NCBI RefSeq assembly: GCF_006345815.1
Contig: NZ_VCIG01000009.1
Coordinates: forward strand, 62,001-126,000
Direction of reading: 5' to 3'
Origin: Ochrobactrum sp. CGA5
GTDB taxonomy: Bacteria; Pseudomonadota; Alphaproteobacteria; Rhizobiales; Rhizobiaceae
DNA length: 64,000 bases
Made by a program: the position numbers and the translations under genes. Positions 34,646 to 43,548 of this stretch are shown here, in pieces; the stretch's first letter is position 1; each line of letters begins with the position of its first letter. Below the pieces are notes generated by a model that saw only the letters and a program-made list of their open reading frames with translations, was not told the DNA's origin and made no database searches.

Positions 34646-36625
34646 TCAGGCCTCCTGAGCAGTCAGTTGCCGGGTACGGAGGTCTTCGACTTCCTGCACC
34701 TCTTCGGCCGAGACGTAATAGTCTCTGTCATTATTGAAGGAGTGAGCGATGGCAACGGCCAGCACAGCGAGGGCAGAGGCGATTGCCAGCCACCAGATGT
34801 GCCACACCAAAGCAAAGCCGAGCGGAATGTTCAGCATTCCGATGATGAAGCCGGTGCCGGTGTTCTTTGGCATGTGGATCCGCGCGAACTTTTCGGTGCG
34901 GCGCACATAACCGTTCTGCTTCATATCCCACCAGCTATCATGGTCGCGCACATGCGGAACTTCGGCGAAGTTGTAGAAAGCAGGCGGCGAAGCCAGCGAC
35001 CACTCCAGCGTACGCCCCGTACCCCAGCTGTCGCCATTGGTGTCGCGCAGCTTTTCGCGGTCGCGGATAGAAACCGCGATCTGCAAAACCTGGAACACGA
35101 TGCCGCAAAGAATGACGGCGACGCCGATTGCGGCAATGATGAGGTAGATGTGCCATGCCGGGTTTTCAGTGTGGTTCAGGCGGCGGGTCATGCCCATCAG
35201 GCCAAGCACATAGAGCGGCATAAAGGCGAGCAGGAAGCCGACAAGCCAGCACCAGAACGCGTTCTTGCCGAGACGTTCGTTCAGCTTGAAGCCGAATGCC
35301 TTCGGCCACCAGTAGACGAGGCCGGCGAAGCAGCCGAACAGAACGCCCGAGATGATCACGTTATGGAAGTGGGCGATCAGGAACACGGAATTGTGGAGCA
35401 CGAAATCCGCAGGCGGAACTGCGAGCAGAACACCCGTCATGCCGCCGATAACGAAGGTGCACATGAAGCCTATGGTCCACATTACCGGCGTTTCCATGCG
35501 GACGCGGCCCTTATACATGGTGAAGAGCCAGTTGAAGACCTTCGCCCCTGTCGGGATCGAGATGATCATGGTCGCCACACCGAAGAAGGCGTTGACGTTA
35601 GCGCCACCACCCATGGTGAAGAAGTGGTGGACCCAGACCAGGAACGACAGCACAGTGATGGCAACGGTGGCGTAAACCATCGACTTGTAGCCGAACAGGC
35701 GCTTGCCGGAGAAGGTAGCCACGATTTCCGAAAAGATGCCGAAGCAAGGCAGAACCAGAATATAGACTTCCGGGTGACCCCAGATCCAGATCAGGTTCAC
35801 ATACATCATTGGATTGCCACCGGCATCATTGGTGAAGAAGTGGAAATCGAGATAACGGTCAAGCGACAGCAGAGCGAGCGTCACAGTCAAAATCGGGAAC
35901 GCTGCCACGATCAGAACGTTCGAGCAGAGCGCGGTCCAGGTGAAGACCGGAACCTGCATCATTCCCATGCCGGGCGCGCGCATCTTGATGATGGTGGTGA
36001 TGAGGTTCACGCCTGACAGTAGCGTACCCATACCGGAAATCTGCAAGGCCCAGATATAGTAATCCACGCCGACGTCCGGGCTGAATTCCTTGCCGGAAAG
36101 CGGCGGATAGGCCAGCCAGCCGGTCTTGGCGAATTCACCGACACCGAGCGAGATGTTGATGAGGATCGCGCCGGCAACCGTCAGCCAGAAGCTGAGCGAG
36201 TTGAGGTAGGGGAAAGCCACGTCGCGCGCGCCGATCTGAAGCGGCACTGCAAAGTTCATCAGGCCGACGATGAAGGGCATCGCCACAAAAAAGATCATGA
36301 TCACGCCATGGGCAGTGAAGATCTGGTCGTAGTGGTGCGGCGGCAGGAAGCCTTCATTGGCACCGGAGGCAATCGCCTGCTGAGCGCGCATCATGACAGC
36401 ATCCGAGAAGCCGCGGAACAGCATCACGAGTGCCAGAATGATGTACATCACGCCAATGCGCTTGTGGTCGACCGACGTCAGCCAGTCATTCCAGAGCGGA
36501 ACCCATTTGCGATAGTAGGTAATGGCTGCCAGAATAGCGAGCGCCCCACCAGCCACCGCGGCCAATGTGACCATGATGATTGGCTCATGATAGGGTATCG
36601 CTTCGAGCGTAAGTTTTCCGAACAT
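34646..36625 (-). CDS. cyoB: CyoB, cytochrome o ubiquinol oxidase subunit I
   Basis: A 659-residue catalytic subunit with about 15 membrane helices. It reduces oxygen to water with electrons from ubiquinol and pumps protons. The haem and copper site is visible: [14 protein letters not shown] (haem ligand), [17 protein letters not shown] (Cu-B ligand His and the cross-linked Tyr), [11 protein letters not shown] (two Cu-B histidines) and [15 protein letters not shown] (binuclear haem and low-spin haem histidines). The start [15 protein letters not shown] at 36625 is chosen over the frame start 36664. It is 128 bases after cyoA. Confidence 0.96.
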   Translation of the reverse strand: MFGKLTLEAIPYHEPIIMVTLAAVAGGALAILAAITYYRKWVPLWNDWLTSVDHKRIGVMYIILALVMLFRGFSDAVMMRAQQAIASGANEGFLPPHHYDQIFTAHGVIMIFFVAMPFIVGLMNFAVPLQIGARDVAFPYLNSLSFWLTVAGAILINISLGVGEFAKTGWLAYPPLSGKEFSPDVGVDYYIWALQISGMGTLLSGVNLITTIIKMRAPGMGMMQVPVFTWTALCSNVLIVAAFPILTVTLALLSLDRYLDFHFFTNDAGGNPMMYVNLIWIWGHPEVYILVLPCFGIFSEIVATFSGKRLFGYKSMVYATVAITVLSFLVWVHHFFTMGGGANVNAFFGVATMIISIPTGAKVFNWLFTMYKGRVRMETPVMWTIGFMCTFVIGGMTGVLLAVPPADFVLHNSVFLIAHFHNVIISGVLFGCFAGLVYWWPKAFGFKLNERLGKNAFWCWLVGFLLAFMPLYVLGLMGMTRRLNHTENPAWHIYLIIAAIGVAVILCGIVFQVLQIAVSIRDREKLRDTNGDSWGTGRTLEWSLASPPAFYNFAEVPHVRDHDSWWDMKQNGYVRRTEKFARIHMPKNTGTGFIIGMLNIPLGFALVWHIWWLAIASALAVLAVAIAHSFNNDRDYYVSAEEVQEVEDLRTRQLTAQEA

Positions 36626-36753
36626 TTTTATCACGCTTCGATTGGAGCAATTCCGGGACGGCAAAAGACGGCCATCTTTCCGGAACCGCGTGAAACAAAG
36701 GATTGAATGCGGATGGCCGCGACCTCTTGCGAGATCACGGACCTATCGGCACA

Positions 36754-37761
36754 TCAGTTTTCGAGCTGCGAAAGGCGCTGCGGCTGGACTGCGCAGATGA
36801 TGTCGCTCGCCCACTGGCTGAAATCGACAGGCGAAGACTTGCGCAGATTGGCGCGCGCTTCGCGGATCATCTGTTGACGATGCATTTCATCGTCGAGGCA
36901 CACGGATTTTCCGTCCCAGCAACGGTTCACGATGTTGTGGAACAACGCCTGGTCACTATAGGTGAAAAACTGCGGCGGAACCTTCTCGCTTGGCTGAACC
37001 AGCGAGGCGTAACGGTCACGGCTCAACTCTTCGCCATTCGCCTTTGCCTTAACATCGGCCACCCACTTGTCGAAGTCGGCCTGATTGTAGGCATGCGCCT
37101 TGAAACGCATCTGGGCAAAGCCCTGACCGCTATAATTGGCGGAGATACCGTCAAATTCGCCTTCGTGATTGGCAACCAGATGCAGCTTCGTCTGCATGCT
37201 TGGCATGGTGTAGACCTGGCTGCCGAGCTGCGGGATGAAGAAGGAATTCATGATGTTGCTGGAGGTCAGCTTGAAGTTGACCGGCACATCGACCGGCATT
37301 GCCATCTCGTTGACGGTGGCTATGCCCTGATCCGGGTAGATGAAAAGCCATTTCCAGTCGAGCGCCACGACTTCGACATTAATCGGCTTCGCGTTCGATT
37401 CCAGCGGGCGATACGGATCAAGCTTGTGGGTGCTGATCCAGGTGACCGTGCCGAGCACAACAATGATCGCCATCGGAATGAGCCAGACGGCAAGCTCGAT
37501 CTTCGTCGAGTGGTGCCAGTCGGGCTGGTAGTCCGCCTTTTCGTTCGAGGCGCGGTACTTCCATGCGAAGTAAAGCGTCATGAAGATGACGGGCAGCACG
37601 ACAAGCAGCATGATGCCGGTCGCAAAAAGGATGAGATCGCGTTCTGCCATGCCGACTTCCCCTTTCGGGGAGAGCAAGACCTGGTTCTCGCAGCCGGCGA
37701 GAAACGCCGTGAGGGCCAAGACGGCGAACGAAACGATCGTCCGGGGGGTGCCGTGTTTCAT
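36754..37761 (-). CDS. cyoA: CyoA, cytochrome o ubiquinol oxidase subunit II
   Basis: A 335-residue lipoprotein subunit. The signal ends in LTAFLAGC, with the acylated Cys near residue 23, followed by two membrane helices (LFATGIMLLVVLPVIFMTLY, LAVWLIPMAIIVVLGTVTWI) and a cupredoxin domain (KPINVEVVALDWKWLFIYPD) that lacks the Cu-A Cys/His ligands, as expected for a quinol oxidase. A COX_ARM-like tail follows. Start 37761 has GGAAAG five bases upstream; ATG 37773 is less likely. It is first in cyoABCD. Confidence 0.94.
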   Translation of the reverse strand: MKHGTPRTIVSFAVLALTAFLAGCENQVLLSPKGEVGMAERDLILFATGIMLLVVLPVIFMTLYFAWKYRASNEKADYQPDWHHSTKIELAVWLIPMAIIVVLGTVTWISTHKLDPYRPLESNAKPINVEVVALDWKWLFIYPDQGIATVNEMAMPVDVPVNFKLTSSNIMNSFFIPQLGSQVYTMPSMQTKLHLVANHEGEFDGISANYSGQGFAQMRFKAHAYNQADFDKWVADVKAKANGEELSRDRYASLVQPSEKVPPQFFTYSDQALFHNIVNRCWDGKSVCLDDEMHRQQMIREARANLRKSSPVDFSQWASDIICAVQPQRLSQLEN

Positions 37762-38308
37762 TTGTCTTTCCATCCTGCGCGCAGAGTTTCACCTCCGGCG
37801 CATGCGTCATTTCCTAGTTTTCGGTAAATTCTGAAATTTCCAAAAGTACCGTTATAACGAATAGTCGCGTTTGTCACGTGTCTGACGAAAATTCTGCTGG
37901 ATCGTAATGTCGCGCCCAAAAACGGGCATTTTGTCTGAACAATCAGGCCTGCTCAATGATGCGGGCCATGCTTTAGGCAATGCGTAAATACAATATGTCT
38001 GCCGCCACTTTCAGCGATCGGCATCCTGACGGGCGGTATGAATGGGCCGCCAGTTGTTATGTGTGGCGGAGCGATTAGGCCCAAAGCATGAAGTTTGCAA
38101 GATAAAAGCGCCGCTTGCCCTATGGATAAACGGGATCGTGATAGGATTTTACCGGATTCACCGCGAATTGTGTGCATCTCCACAGCCCCTTGATCCGGGT
38201 TAGCTGTTTTCGCGGCGGCACAATCTTCGATAACCAGACGCGCTGTGACCGTTTATCTTCCTCGCTATATATGCTTATTGAAAATATGCGAGCAAACTGG
38301 GGGAAGAG
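37762..38308. other. Intergenic region between cyoA and the MoeA-like gene
   Basis: About 550 bases with divergent promoters expected at both ends. I find no credible gene. On the minus strand, within about 100 bases of cyoA, the AT-rich GGAAATTTCAGAATTTACC is an imperfect palindrome that could be part of the cyo control region. No FNR-type TTGAT-N4-ATCAA box is seen. At the right end CTATATATGCTTATTG may hold a -10 box for the MoeA-like gene. Confidence 0.4.
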
Positions 38309-39268
38309 ATGATATTTGCCGAAACGCCGCTTGATGAAGCCGAAGGCACAATTCTCGGCTATGCAATGACGGCAGGCGCATTCGTGTTGCGCAAAGGCGC
38401 GGTTCTCGACACACTCAACCTCGCAATGCTGCAGGAAGCAGGCATAGGCTCGGTTCTGGCTGCGCGCCTGGAGCCAGGCGATATCGGTGAGGACGACGCC
38501 GCACTTGCCATTGGCCATATGCTTGCCTCCGCCCAAGTGGAGATCGGCAACGCCACAACCGGACGGGTCAATCTCCACGCCCGGAAGAACGGGGTTTTTT
38601 CGGCAGATGCCGACCGTATCGATTCAATCAATGCGTATGATGCGCGCATTTCCATCGCGACGCTACGCAATTATGTGCGCGTGGAAGCCGGCCAGATGAT
38701 TGCCACCGTCAAGATCATTCCATTTGCCGTGCCGGAAACCCTTTTGCGGGAAATCGGCCTGGATTCGCAGCCCGCGCTGGACGTCTGGCCGTTCTATGGT
38801 GCGCGGGTCGGTCTGATCCAGTCGCGCCTCCCCTCAATACGCGAGACGGTGCTTGAGAAGACCCGAGAGGTGATGGAAAAGCGCGTGACCGGGAATGGCG
38901 GAACGCTCGTTCTGGAAAGGCGCGTCGCGCACGATCAGGCCGCTTTGGCAACGGCAATCGGCGAGGTAAGCCCCACCTGCGACGTCATTGTTATTTTCAG
39001 TGCTTCGGCGGTTGCCGACGAGGCGGATATCGTGCCGCAATCGATCCGCATTTCGGGCGGAAAAATCCTGCGGATCGGCATGCCTGTCGATCCCGGCAAT
39101 TTGCTGGTTCTTGGGCAGCGCGACGGCAAATATATCGTCGCCGCCCCCGGATCGGCCCGCAGCGCCCGCGAAAACAGCCTCGACTGGGTGCTGGATCGCC
39201 TGATGGCAGGGATCGCGCTTTCCGCAGAGGATCTTTCGTGCATGGGGGTGGGTGGGCTCCTCCTTTAG
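38309..39268 (+). CDS. MoeA/MogA-like molybdopterin-binding protein, without the usual C-terminal transferase
   Basis: A 319-residue protein starting MIFAETPLDEAEGTILGYAM. The N-terminal half resembles MoeA-like linker domains (LEPGDIGEDDAALAIGHMLA), and a MoCF/MogA-like fold follows (VWPFYGARVGLIQSRLPSIR, then PTCDVIVIFSASAVADEADI). In many rhizobia this unit is the first part of a longer protein (about 530 residues) with a MobA-like nucleotidyltransferase after the GMGVGGLL motif. Here a TAG directly follows GVGGLLL, and no transferase follows. Ribosome site GGGGAAGAG. The function in molybdenum cofactor handling is inferred. Confidence 0.78.
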   Translation: MIFAETPLDEAEGTILGYAMTAGAFVLRKGAVLDTLNLAMLQEAGIGSVLAARLEPGDIGEDDAALAIGHMLASAQVEIGNATTGRVNLHARKNGVFSADADRIDSINAYDARISIATLRNYVRVEAGQMIATVKIIPFAVPETLLREIGLDSQPALDVWPFYGARVGLIQSRLPSIRETVLEKTREVMEKRVTGNGGTLVLERRVAHDQAALATAIGEVSPTCDVIVIFSASAVADEADIVPQSIRISGGKILRIGMPVDPGNLLVLGQRDGKYIVAAPGSARSARENSLDWVLDRLMAGIALSAEDLSCMGVGGLLL

Positions 39269-39303
39269 CTTGCGCTTCCCTCTCCCGGCGGCTTGGACAA
39301 ACC

Positions 39304-39612
39304 TCAGAGCGTGTAGTCGAAAACCAAAATGCCCTCGATACCGCCTTCGGCTGCTTCAACCAGGCTTTTACCAACCTTCACGTGATCGGGATGCGGAAGA
39401 TAGGCGTCCCGCGCCGCCTCATCCGTGAAGTCAACGACAAAACCGTGCCGGAATCCCTTTTCGAGATTCTCAGGACTGTTGTTTTCGCCAGCCGTAATAG
39501 ACAGGATACCGCCGATCCGGTCCTTAAGTGCCACAACGGCCTGCAGCTTTTCTTCGATTTCCACAGCTGCGAGTTCGGGCCTGAATTTGATGAGAACCAT
39601 ATGGCGTATCAT
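39304..39612 (-). CDS. Stress-responsive alpha/beta-barrel (Dabb) domain protein
   Basis: A 102-residue protein, MIRHMVLIKFRPELAAVEIE. The first strand MVLIKF, the central GFRHGFVVDFTDEAARDAYL and the HPDHVKVGKSL segment define the Dabb ferredoxin-like barrel, which is usually dimeric. Members include stress proteins and small cyclases; the substrate cannot be told from sequence. I start at ATG 39612 rather than 39645. Converges with the MoeA-like gene. Confidence 0.85.
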   Translation of the reverse strand: MIRHMVLIKFRPELAAVEIEEKLQAVVALKDRIGGILSITAGENNSPENLEKGFRHGFVVDFTDEAARDAYLPHPDHVKVGKSLVEAAEGGIEGILVFDYTL

Positions 39613-39890
39613 GAATGGCTTCCGTGATTGAAAATAAGATCGCAAAGCCTTCGCGGAGCGCGGCAGACCATGTCTTTCATACGGTATTTATCGATCGGAG
39701 AAAATGCTTCCGCCCTATATCGACGAGATGGGCAACACCAGCATGTCTACACACCAACCATTTCGCGGTTCCTCGCGAGCCCGACCGGAACTTGCTTGCC
39801 GTCAATTCTTGAACCACTTTTAAATATGGAACTGGCTTGCTTTGCCGGATCGCTCCTCAGCGCAGGCACCTTTCAGGACATTTCAAAACG

Positions 39891-39917
39891 AAAAAGGCCG
39901 GGCTGAACCCGACCTTC
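39891..39917 (-). terminator. Minus-strand terminator after the 39.9-40.4 kb open frame
   Basis: On the minus strand AAGGTCGGG and CCCGGCCTT (39917-39895) form a stem with one mismatch and a 5-base loop, followed by TTTTTCGTTTT. It starts five bases after the stop at 39923, which suggests that coding on this strand runs to that stop. Confidence 0.7.
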
Positions 39918-39922
39918 CGCTT

Positions 39923-40162
39923 TCACCTGAGTTGCGCCAGTACATCCGTGGTCACGATCCCAAGTGAATTCCCGATACGCATATGGATATAAACCGTCTG
40001 CGTTTCAGGAATATGACATTGCGGGCAGCGGCCAGATTGCTCCAATACCGGTTCAACCCGGCCCTGCCCCGACAGTTTCGGCCCACAAACCGTTGCCTGA
40101 AACTGCCGTATCCTTCCGTGATCGTCTGATGCTTTACGACAAGAGAGCCGCAGAACCAGTCG
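39923..40162 (-). other. 79-codon open frame continuing in frame after the TGA of the upstream small gene
   Basis: Directly after the TGA at 40165-40163, the same frame stays open for 79 codons to a TGA at 39925-39923. The translation looks protein-like: RLVLRLSCRKASDD near the start, then SGRCPQCHIPETQTVYIHMR and NSLGIVTTDVLAQLR at the end, including a CPQCH zinc-knuckle-like motif. It has no ATG, GTG or TTG in its first part. A terminator lies five bases after the stop. It may be the C-terminal half of a gene split by a nonsense codon, or an overlooked CDS with an unusual start. Confidence 0.4.
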
Positions 40163-40363
40163 TCAGGCTGCCATCGGCGTTTCCGCCACATCGGGGTGGT
40201 TGTAGTTCCACACCTCAATCAGGCATTGCTGCATCAAATCTAGATCAACCGGACCGATCCGGCTCAGCACGAGATCAAGGTCGTCAGGTTCCACGCCCCG
40301 GTTGAGCAACTCAACAATAGCCTCGATCAGAATTCGTTTATCGTCAAATCTGTAGCGCTGCAT
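40163..40363 (-). CDS. Small conserved hypothetical protein
   Basis: A 66-residue, helix-rich acidic protein: MQRYRFDDKRILIEAIVELL, then PDDLDLVLSRIGPVDLDLMQ. The ATG has GGAGCAGG 4 bases upstream. There is no signal peptide or known motif. Its stop codon is followed in the same frame by a further open stretch, so it may be the N-terminal part of a longer protein of about 146 residues. A CtrA-type box lies 54 bases upstream. Confidence 0.65.
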   Translation of the reverse strand: MQRYRFDDKRILIEAIVELLNRGVEPDDLDLVLSRIGPVDLDLMQQCLIEVWNYNHPDVAETPMAA

Positions 40364-40416
40364 AAACCTGCTCCGCTATCTGCCCCAGCTCATGATCGTA
40401 GATTAAACAGTCATGG

Positions 40417-40431
40417 TTAACCGAAGCTTAA
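40417..40431. promoter_or_regulatory. CtrA-type box
   Basis: TTAA-CCGAAGC-TTAA fits the TTAA-N7-TTAA site of the cell-cycle regulator CtrA exactly. It lies 54 bases upstream of the small minus-strand gene and 227 bases ahead of the phosphatase gene on the plus strand. The match is short and could arise by chance in AT-rich sequence. Confidence 0.45.
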
Positions 40432-40657
40432 GCCGCAAAAAGCAATGCGATTTACTGCTACCAACAACCGGTGCAGACGCTTGCTCCAACATACTCTCCC
40501 GCACATTGGCGAGCTCATTTTAAAAGTAACTCAAACAGAAAATATTATTCTTTTGAACAAGATTAAGTCTAAATCTTATTATATTCGCTGCAGAATCCAA
40601 GAACAAATTTTCATTATGATATATTTTATGATTTACTTTTATTCGAATGAGGCCCCT

Positions 40658-41251
40658 ATGTCGTTTTTTCAGAAGTATCTCGATTGGTCCTTCACTTATG
40701 CCCGACTGACCGGACTCGGGCTGCTTATCGGCTTGAGTGTCCTGGGAGGATATCTTTACACGCTGCAATATAAGGGCAACGTTCACACTATCATCAATGG
40801 GCAGGCCTATCGCTCCAACCAGCCCGACGCTGCGCGCATCGCTTCCCTGCAAAAGCTTTACGGCATCAAGACCATCATCAATCTGCGCGGCCCAGAGCCG
40901 GGCGCGAAATGGTATGACGATGAAATCGCAGCAGCGAAGGCACTCGGCATCAATCATGCGGATTTTGAAATGTCTTCGAGGCGGGAGCTGAACCCCGCCC
41001 AAACCAGACAACTGATCGCCCTGATGAAAAATGCGGAAAAGCCCGTGCTTATCCACTGCAAATCCGGCGCGGACCGTACGGGACTTGCTGCAGCACTCTA
41101 TGTGGCGGCAGTTGCGAAGGGCAGCGAAAGCAAAGCCGAACGGCAGATGTCCATTGCCTACGGACATTTCGGCTTTCCCCTCAGCCCCACCTACGCGATG
41201 GAAAAGACATTCGAGGCCATTGAGGCGGAACTCGGCTATACCGGTTCCTGA
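40658..41251 (+). CDS. Membrane-anchored dual-specificity/tyrosine phosphatase
   Basis: A 197-residue protein. An N-terminal membrane helix (LTGLGLLIGLSVLGGYLYTL) anchors a periplasm-facing or cytoplasmic phosphatase domain with TIINGQAYRSNQPDAARIAS, TIINLRGPEPGAKWYDDEIA and the catalytic P-loop VLIHCKSGADRTGLAAALYV (Cys-x5-Arg). It belongs to the bacterial DSP/PTP group. Start ATG 40658 has GAGG upstream; the open frame reaches 40445 through an AT-rich leader. A strong terminator follows. Confidence 0.85.
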   Translation: MSFFQKYLDWSFTYARLTGLGLLIGLSVLGGYLYTLQYKGNVHTIINGQAYRSNQPDAARIASLQKLYGIKTIINLRGPEPGAKWYDDEIAAAKALGINHADFEMSSRRELNPAQTRQLIALMKNAEKPVLIHCKSGADRTGLAAALYVAAVAKGSESKAERQMSIAYGHFGFPLSPTYAMEKTFEAIEAELGYTGS

Positions 41252-41273
41252 CGGTTTTCAGCTTCACAAATGC

Positions 41274-41304
41274 AAAACGCCGGGGAAAAACCCCGGCGTT
41301 TTTA
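41274..41304. terminator. Bidirectional terminator between the phosphatase and binding-protein genes
   Basis: AAAACGCCGGGG / CCCCGGCGTTTTT with a 5-base A loop: 11 to 12 bp stem with T tract on the plus strand and T tract (from the A-run) on the minus strand. Genes converge here. Confidence 0.9.
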
Positions 41305-41325
41305 TATTCTAAAACCACGACGATC

Positions 41326-42432
41326 TTATTCGAGGCCGACGATCTTGCCGTCATCCCACTTGAAGATGTCGAAGCTCGGCGAGCTGAGATCGCCGTTTGC
41401 ACCATAGGTCAGTGTACCGATAGCGGTTTCAATTGGCTTGCCGTCATGCAGTGCCTTGGCAACCGCAGCGGAATCGTCAGTCGAACCGGCACGCTCGATG
41501 CCAGCCTTGATAACTTCCACAGCAGCATAAGCGTTCATGGTGAAGGCTTCAGCCGGGATACCCTTAGCCTTGAGCGCTTCGATAGCATCCTTGGAAGCCG
41601 GGTTCTTGGTGGCGTCCTTGGCATTGGTGAAGAGCGTGCCCTGTGCATTGGTGCCGCCGATTGCCCAATATTCGGTATTGGACAGGCCTTCACCGCCGAG
41701 GACCAGAGCCTGCATGCCAGCGTCGTGCAACTGACGTGACAGGAGGCCACCTTCGGCGTGATAGCCGCCGAAATAGACAACTTCGGTGCCAGCCGACTTC
41801 AGCTTGGTGACGAGCGCGCTGAAATCCTTGTCGCCCGGCGTGACAGAGTCGTAATGCACTTCCGTGATGCCGCCCTTGTTGATCGCCGCTTTGAAAGCGT
41901 CGGCCAGACCCTTGCCGTAAGCGCCCTTGTCGTGGATCACAGCGACCTTCTTGTCCTTCATGTGCTTCAAGACATAGTCGGCCATTACTTCAGCCTGCTG
42001 GTCGTCGCGACCACAGGTGCGGAATACGTTCTCTAGATTGCGTGCCGTCAGATCCGGACCGGTTGCGGTCGGAGTGACCATCAGAACGCCGTTTTCCGAG
42101 AACACGTCAGAAACAGGGATGGCAACGCCGGTCGTGACCGGACCGACAACGAACTTGATGCCGTCGCCAACGATCTGGTTGGCAGCGGAAACGCCCTGCT
42201 TCGGTTCACCGGCATCGTCGGCGAACTTCAGAACGACTTTCTCGCCCTTGATGCCGCCAGCCTTGTTGATGACTTCAACGGCGGTTTCCGCCCCCTTCTT
42301 CACCTGGTCACCGAAAGCGGCGACAGGCCCCGTCAGCGGAGCAACGACGCCGATGGTAATGTCTGCATAGGCGGCGCTGGCAAAGCCGATTGTAGCCGCA
42401 AAGGCCACGCTGGAAAGAAGTTTCAGGTTCAT
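41326..42432 (-). CDS. Branched-chain amino-acid-type ABC transporter substrate-binding protein
   Basis: A 368-residue periplasmic protein of the Leu/Ile/Val-binding type I fold. The signal peptide ([20 protein letters not shown], cleaved near AYA) is followed by [40 protein letters not shown] and [20 protein letters not shown]. It captures an amino acid or related compound for an ABC permease encoded elsewhere: no permease or ATPase gene is adjacent. GGAGAAAAAGA precedes the ATG. The ligand cannot be read from sequence, although the neighbourhood of leucine catabolism is suggestive. Confidence 0.92.
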   Translation of the reverse strand: MNLKLLSSVAFAATIGFASAAYADITIGVVAPLTGPVAAFGDQVKKGAETAVEVINKAGGIKGEKVVLKFADDAGEPKQGVSAANQIVGDGIKFVVGPVTTGVAIPVSDVFSENGVLMVTPTATGPDLTARNLENVFRTCGRDDQQAEVMADYVLKHMKDKKVAVIHDKGAYGKGLADAFKAAINKGGITEVHYDSVTPGDKDFSALVTKLKSAGTEVVYFGGYHAEGGLLSRQLHDAGMQALVLGGEGLSNTEYWAIGGTNAQGTLFTNAKDATKNPASKDAIEALKAKGIPAEAFTMNAYAAVEVIKAGIERAGSTDDSAAVAKALHDGKPIETAIGTLTYGANGDLSSPSFDIFKWDDGKIVGLE

Positions 42433-42753
42433 TCTTTTTCTCCTTTGTGGGGCAGCGTCCTCCGACGGCCCCGAGACAACCCTTGCCGGTCAAATCTCAG
42501 CGCATCTGCGCACCGAATTGCCGGGCCCTCCCTTTTGTTCATCGCATGATCTCAAAGGGTCAATCCAAAAGCCCGCTCCCACTCGTCGAAGAGGCCAGAG
42601 CCATAATATTATCCGAAATTGCATCAGCGCTTTCGGAATCATGCTCCAGAACAGGAACGAGCTTTCATGATGTAATAAGAATGCATTTCCGGCCACCGAT
42701 TGCAAGGGGCCAAGTGCCCGCAATTACAACGAAAACCGCCTCCCACAAAATGC
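42433..42753. other. Intergenic stretch upstream of the binding-protein gene
   Basis: About 320 bases without a supported gene. It includes a fragment of the palindromic repeat family (CGCTTTCGGAATCATGCTCC near 42630-42650). No clear promoter was found. Confidence 0.4.
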
Positions 42754-43548
42754 TTATCCTCCTCTCTTCCACGATGGTGATTTCTTCGCAAAAAAGGCCG
42801 CGATTCCCTCTGCGGCCTCTGGTGTCTCCCATGTGTCGGCAAGGCGGGTGAGCGTCATGTCGATCACCGCCTCGTCTATCGGCGCGCCCAGCGCTTGAAC
42901 CAGCCGCTTGGAGGCGGCAACGGCCGCGGGCGCGGTGGAAAAATAAGGTTTTATTTCCGCCTCCACAGCCGCATCGAGATGCTCCGCCTCGACAACCTCA
43001 TGCACCAACCCGATCCGCTGTGCTTCCTCAGCACCGAAAGGGCGGGCAGATGTGAATGTGCGCAGCGCATTCGCCTGCCCGATACGCGCCACCACATAGG
43101 GGCTGATGGTGGCCGGTATCAGGCCAAGCCTCGTTTCCGTCAGCCCGAAGCGCGCACCGGAAACGCTGATTGCAGCATCGCACACGCAAATCAGTCCGAC
43201 GCCGCCGCCATAGGCCTGACCGTTGATACGCCCGATCAGTGGTTTTGGCAGATCACGCAGTGCTTTCAGCATGAGCGCGAGCTTGCGCGCTTCCTCAATT
43301 CTCTGGGCGCGCGTGGCTTTCACCTGCTCCCGCATCCATCCAAGATCGCCGCCCGCACAAAAACTTGTGCCATTGCCGGTCAGAATCACGAGACGCACGG
43401 CTTGGTTGTCGGCCAGATGCAACGCCGCCGTTGTCAGTTCGTTGATCATCCCGCCAGAGAGGGCATTATGATGTTCGGGCCGGTTGAGCGTCAGCGTGGC
43501 CACGCCGCGCGCATCAACGGCGATATGGAGCGTCTCAAAGTCGTTCAT
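42754..43548 (-). CDS. liuC: Enoyl-CoA hydratase family, probable methylglutaconyl-CoA hydratase
   Basis: A 264-residue crotonase-fold enzyme. TLNRPEHHNALSGGMINELT, TGNGTSFCAGGDLGWMREQV (oxyanion hole) and NGQAYGGGVGLICVCDAAIS define the fold, with ARFGLTETRLGLIPATISPY following. As the last gene of the isovalerate operon it most likely hydrates 3-methylglutaconyl-CoA to HMG-CoA. Its ATG overlaps the HMG-CoA lyase stop by 4 bases. Confidence 0.88.
   Translation of the reverse strand: MNDFETLHIAVDARGVATLTLNRPEHHNALSGGMINELTTAALHLADNQAVRLVILTGNGTSFCAGGDLGWMREQVKATRAQRIEEARKLALMLKALRDLPKPLIGRINGQAYGGGVGLICVCDAAISVSGARFGLTETRLGLIPATISPYVVARIGQANALRTFTSARPFGAEEAQRIGLVHEVVEAEHLDAAVEAEIKPYFSTAPAAVAASKRLVQALGAPIDEAVIDMTLTRLADTWETPEAAEGIAAFFAKKSPSWKRGG

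Noticed and set aside
34622-36016. 464-codon open frame on the plus strand opposite cyoB
   Set aside because: It is antisense to a clear heme-copper oxidase gene; its composition is the mirror of cyoB codons and it shows no family features.
37953-38183. 76-codon open frame in the cyoA upstream region
   Set aside because: No ribosome site, no protein-like pattern and no context.
40163-40165. In-frame TGA considered as a selenocysteine codon
   Set aside because: No selenoprotein family is recognised and no convincing bacterial SECIS stem was seen just after the codon; a nonsense codon or true stop is simpler.
39628-40305. Two plus-strand open frames (39628-39906 and 39964-40305)
   Set aside because: They lack good ribosome sites and run through the minus-strand terminator at 39891-39917 or opposite the more protein-like minus-strand frame.
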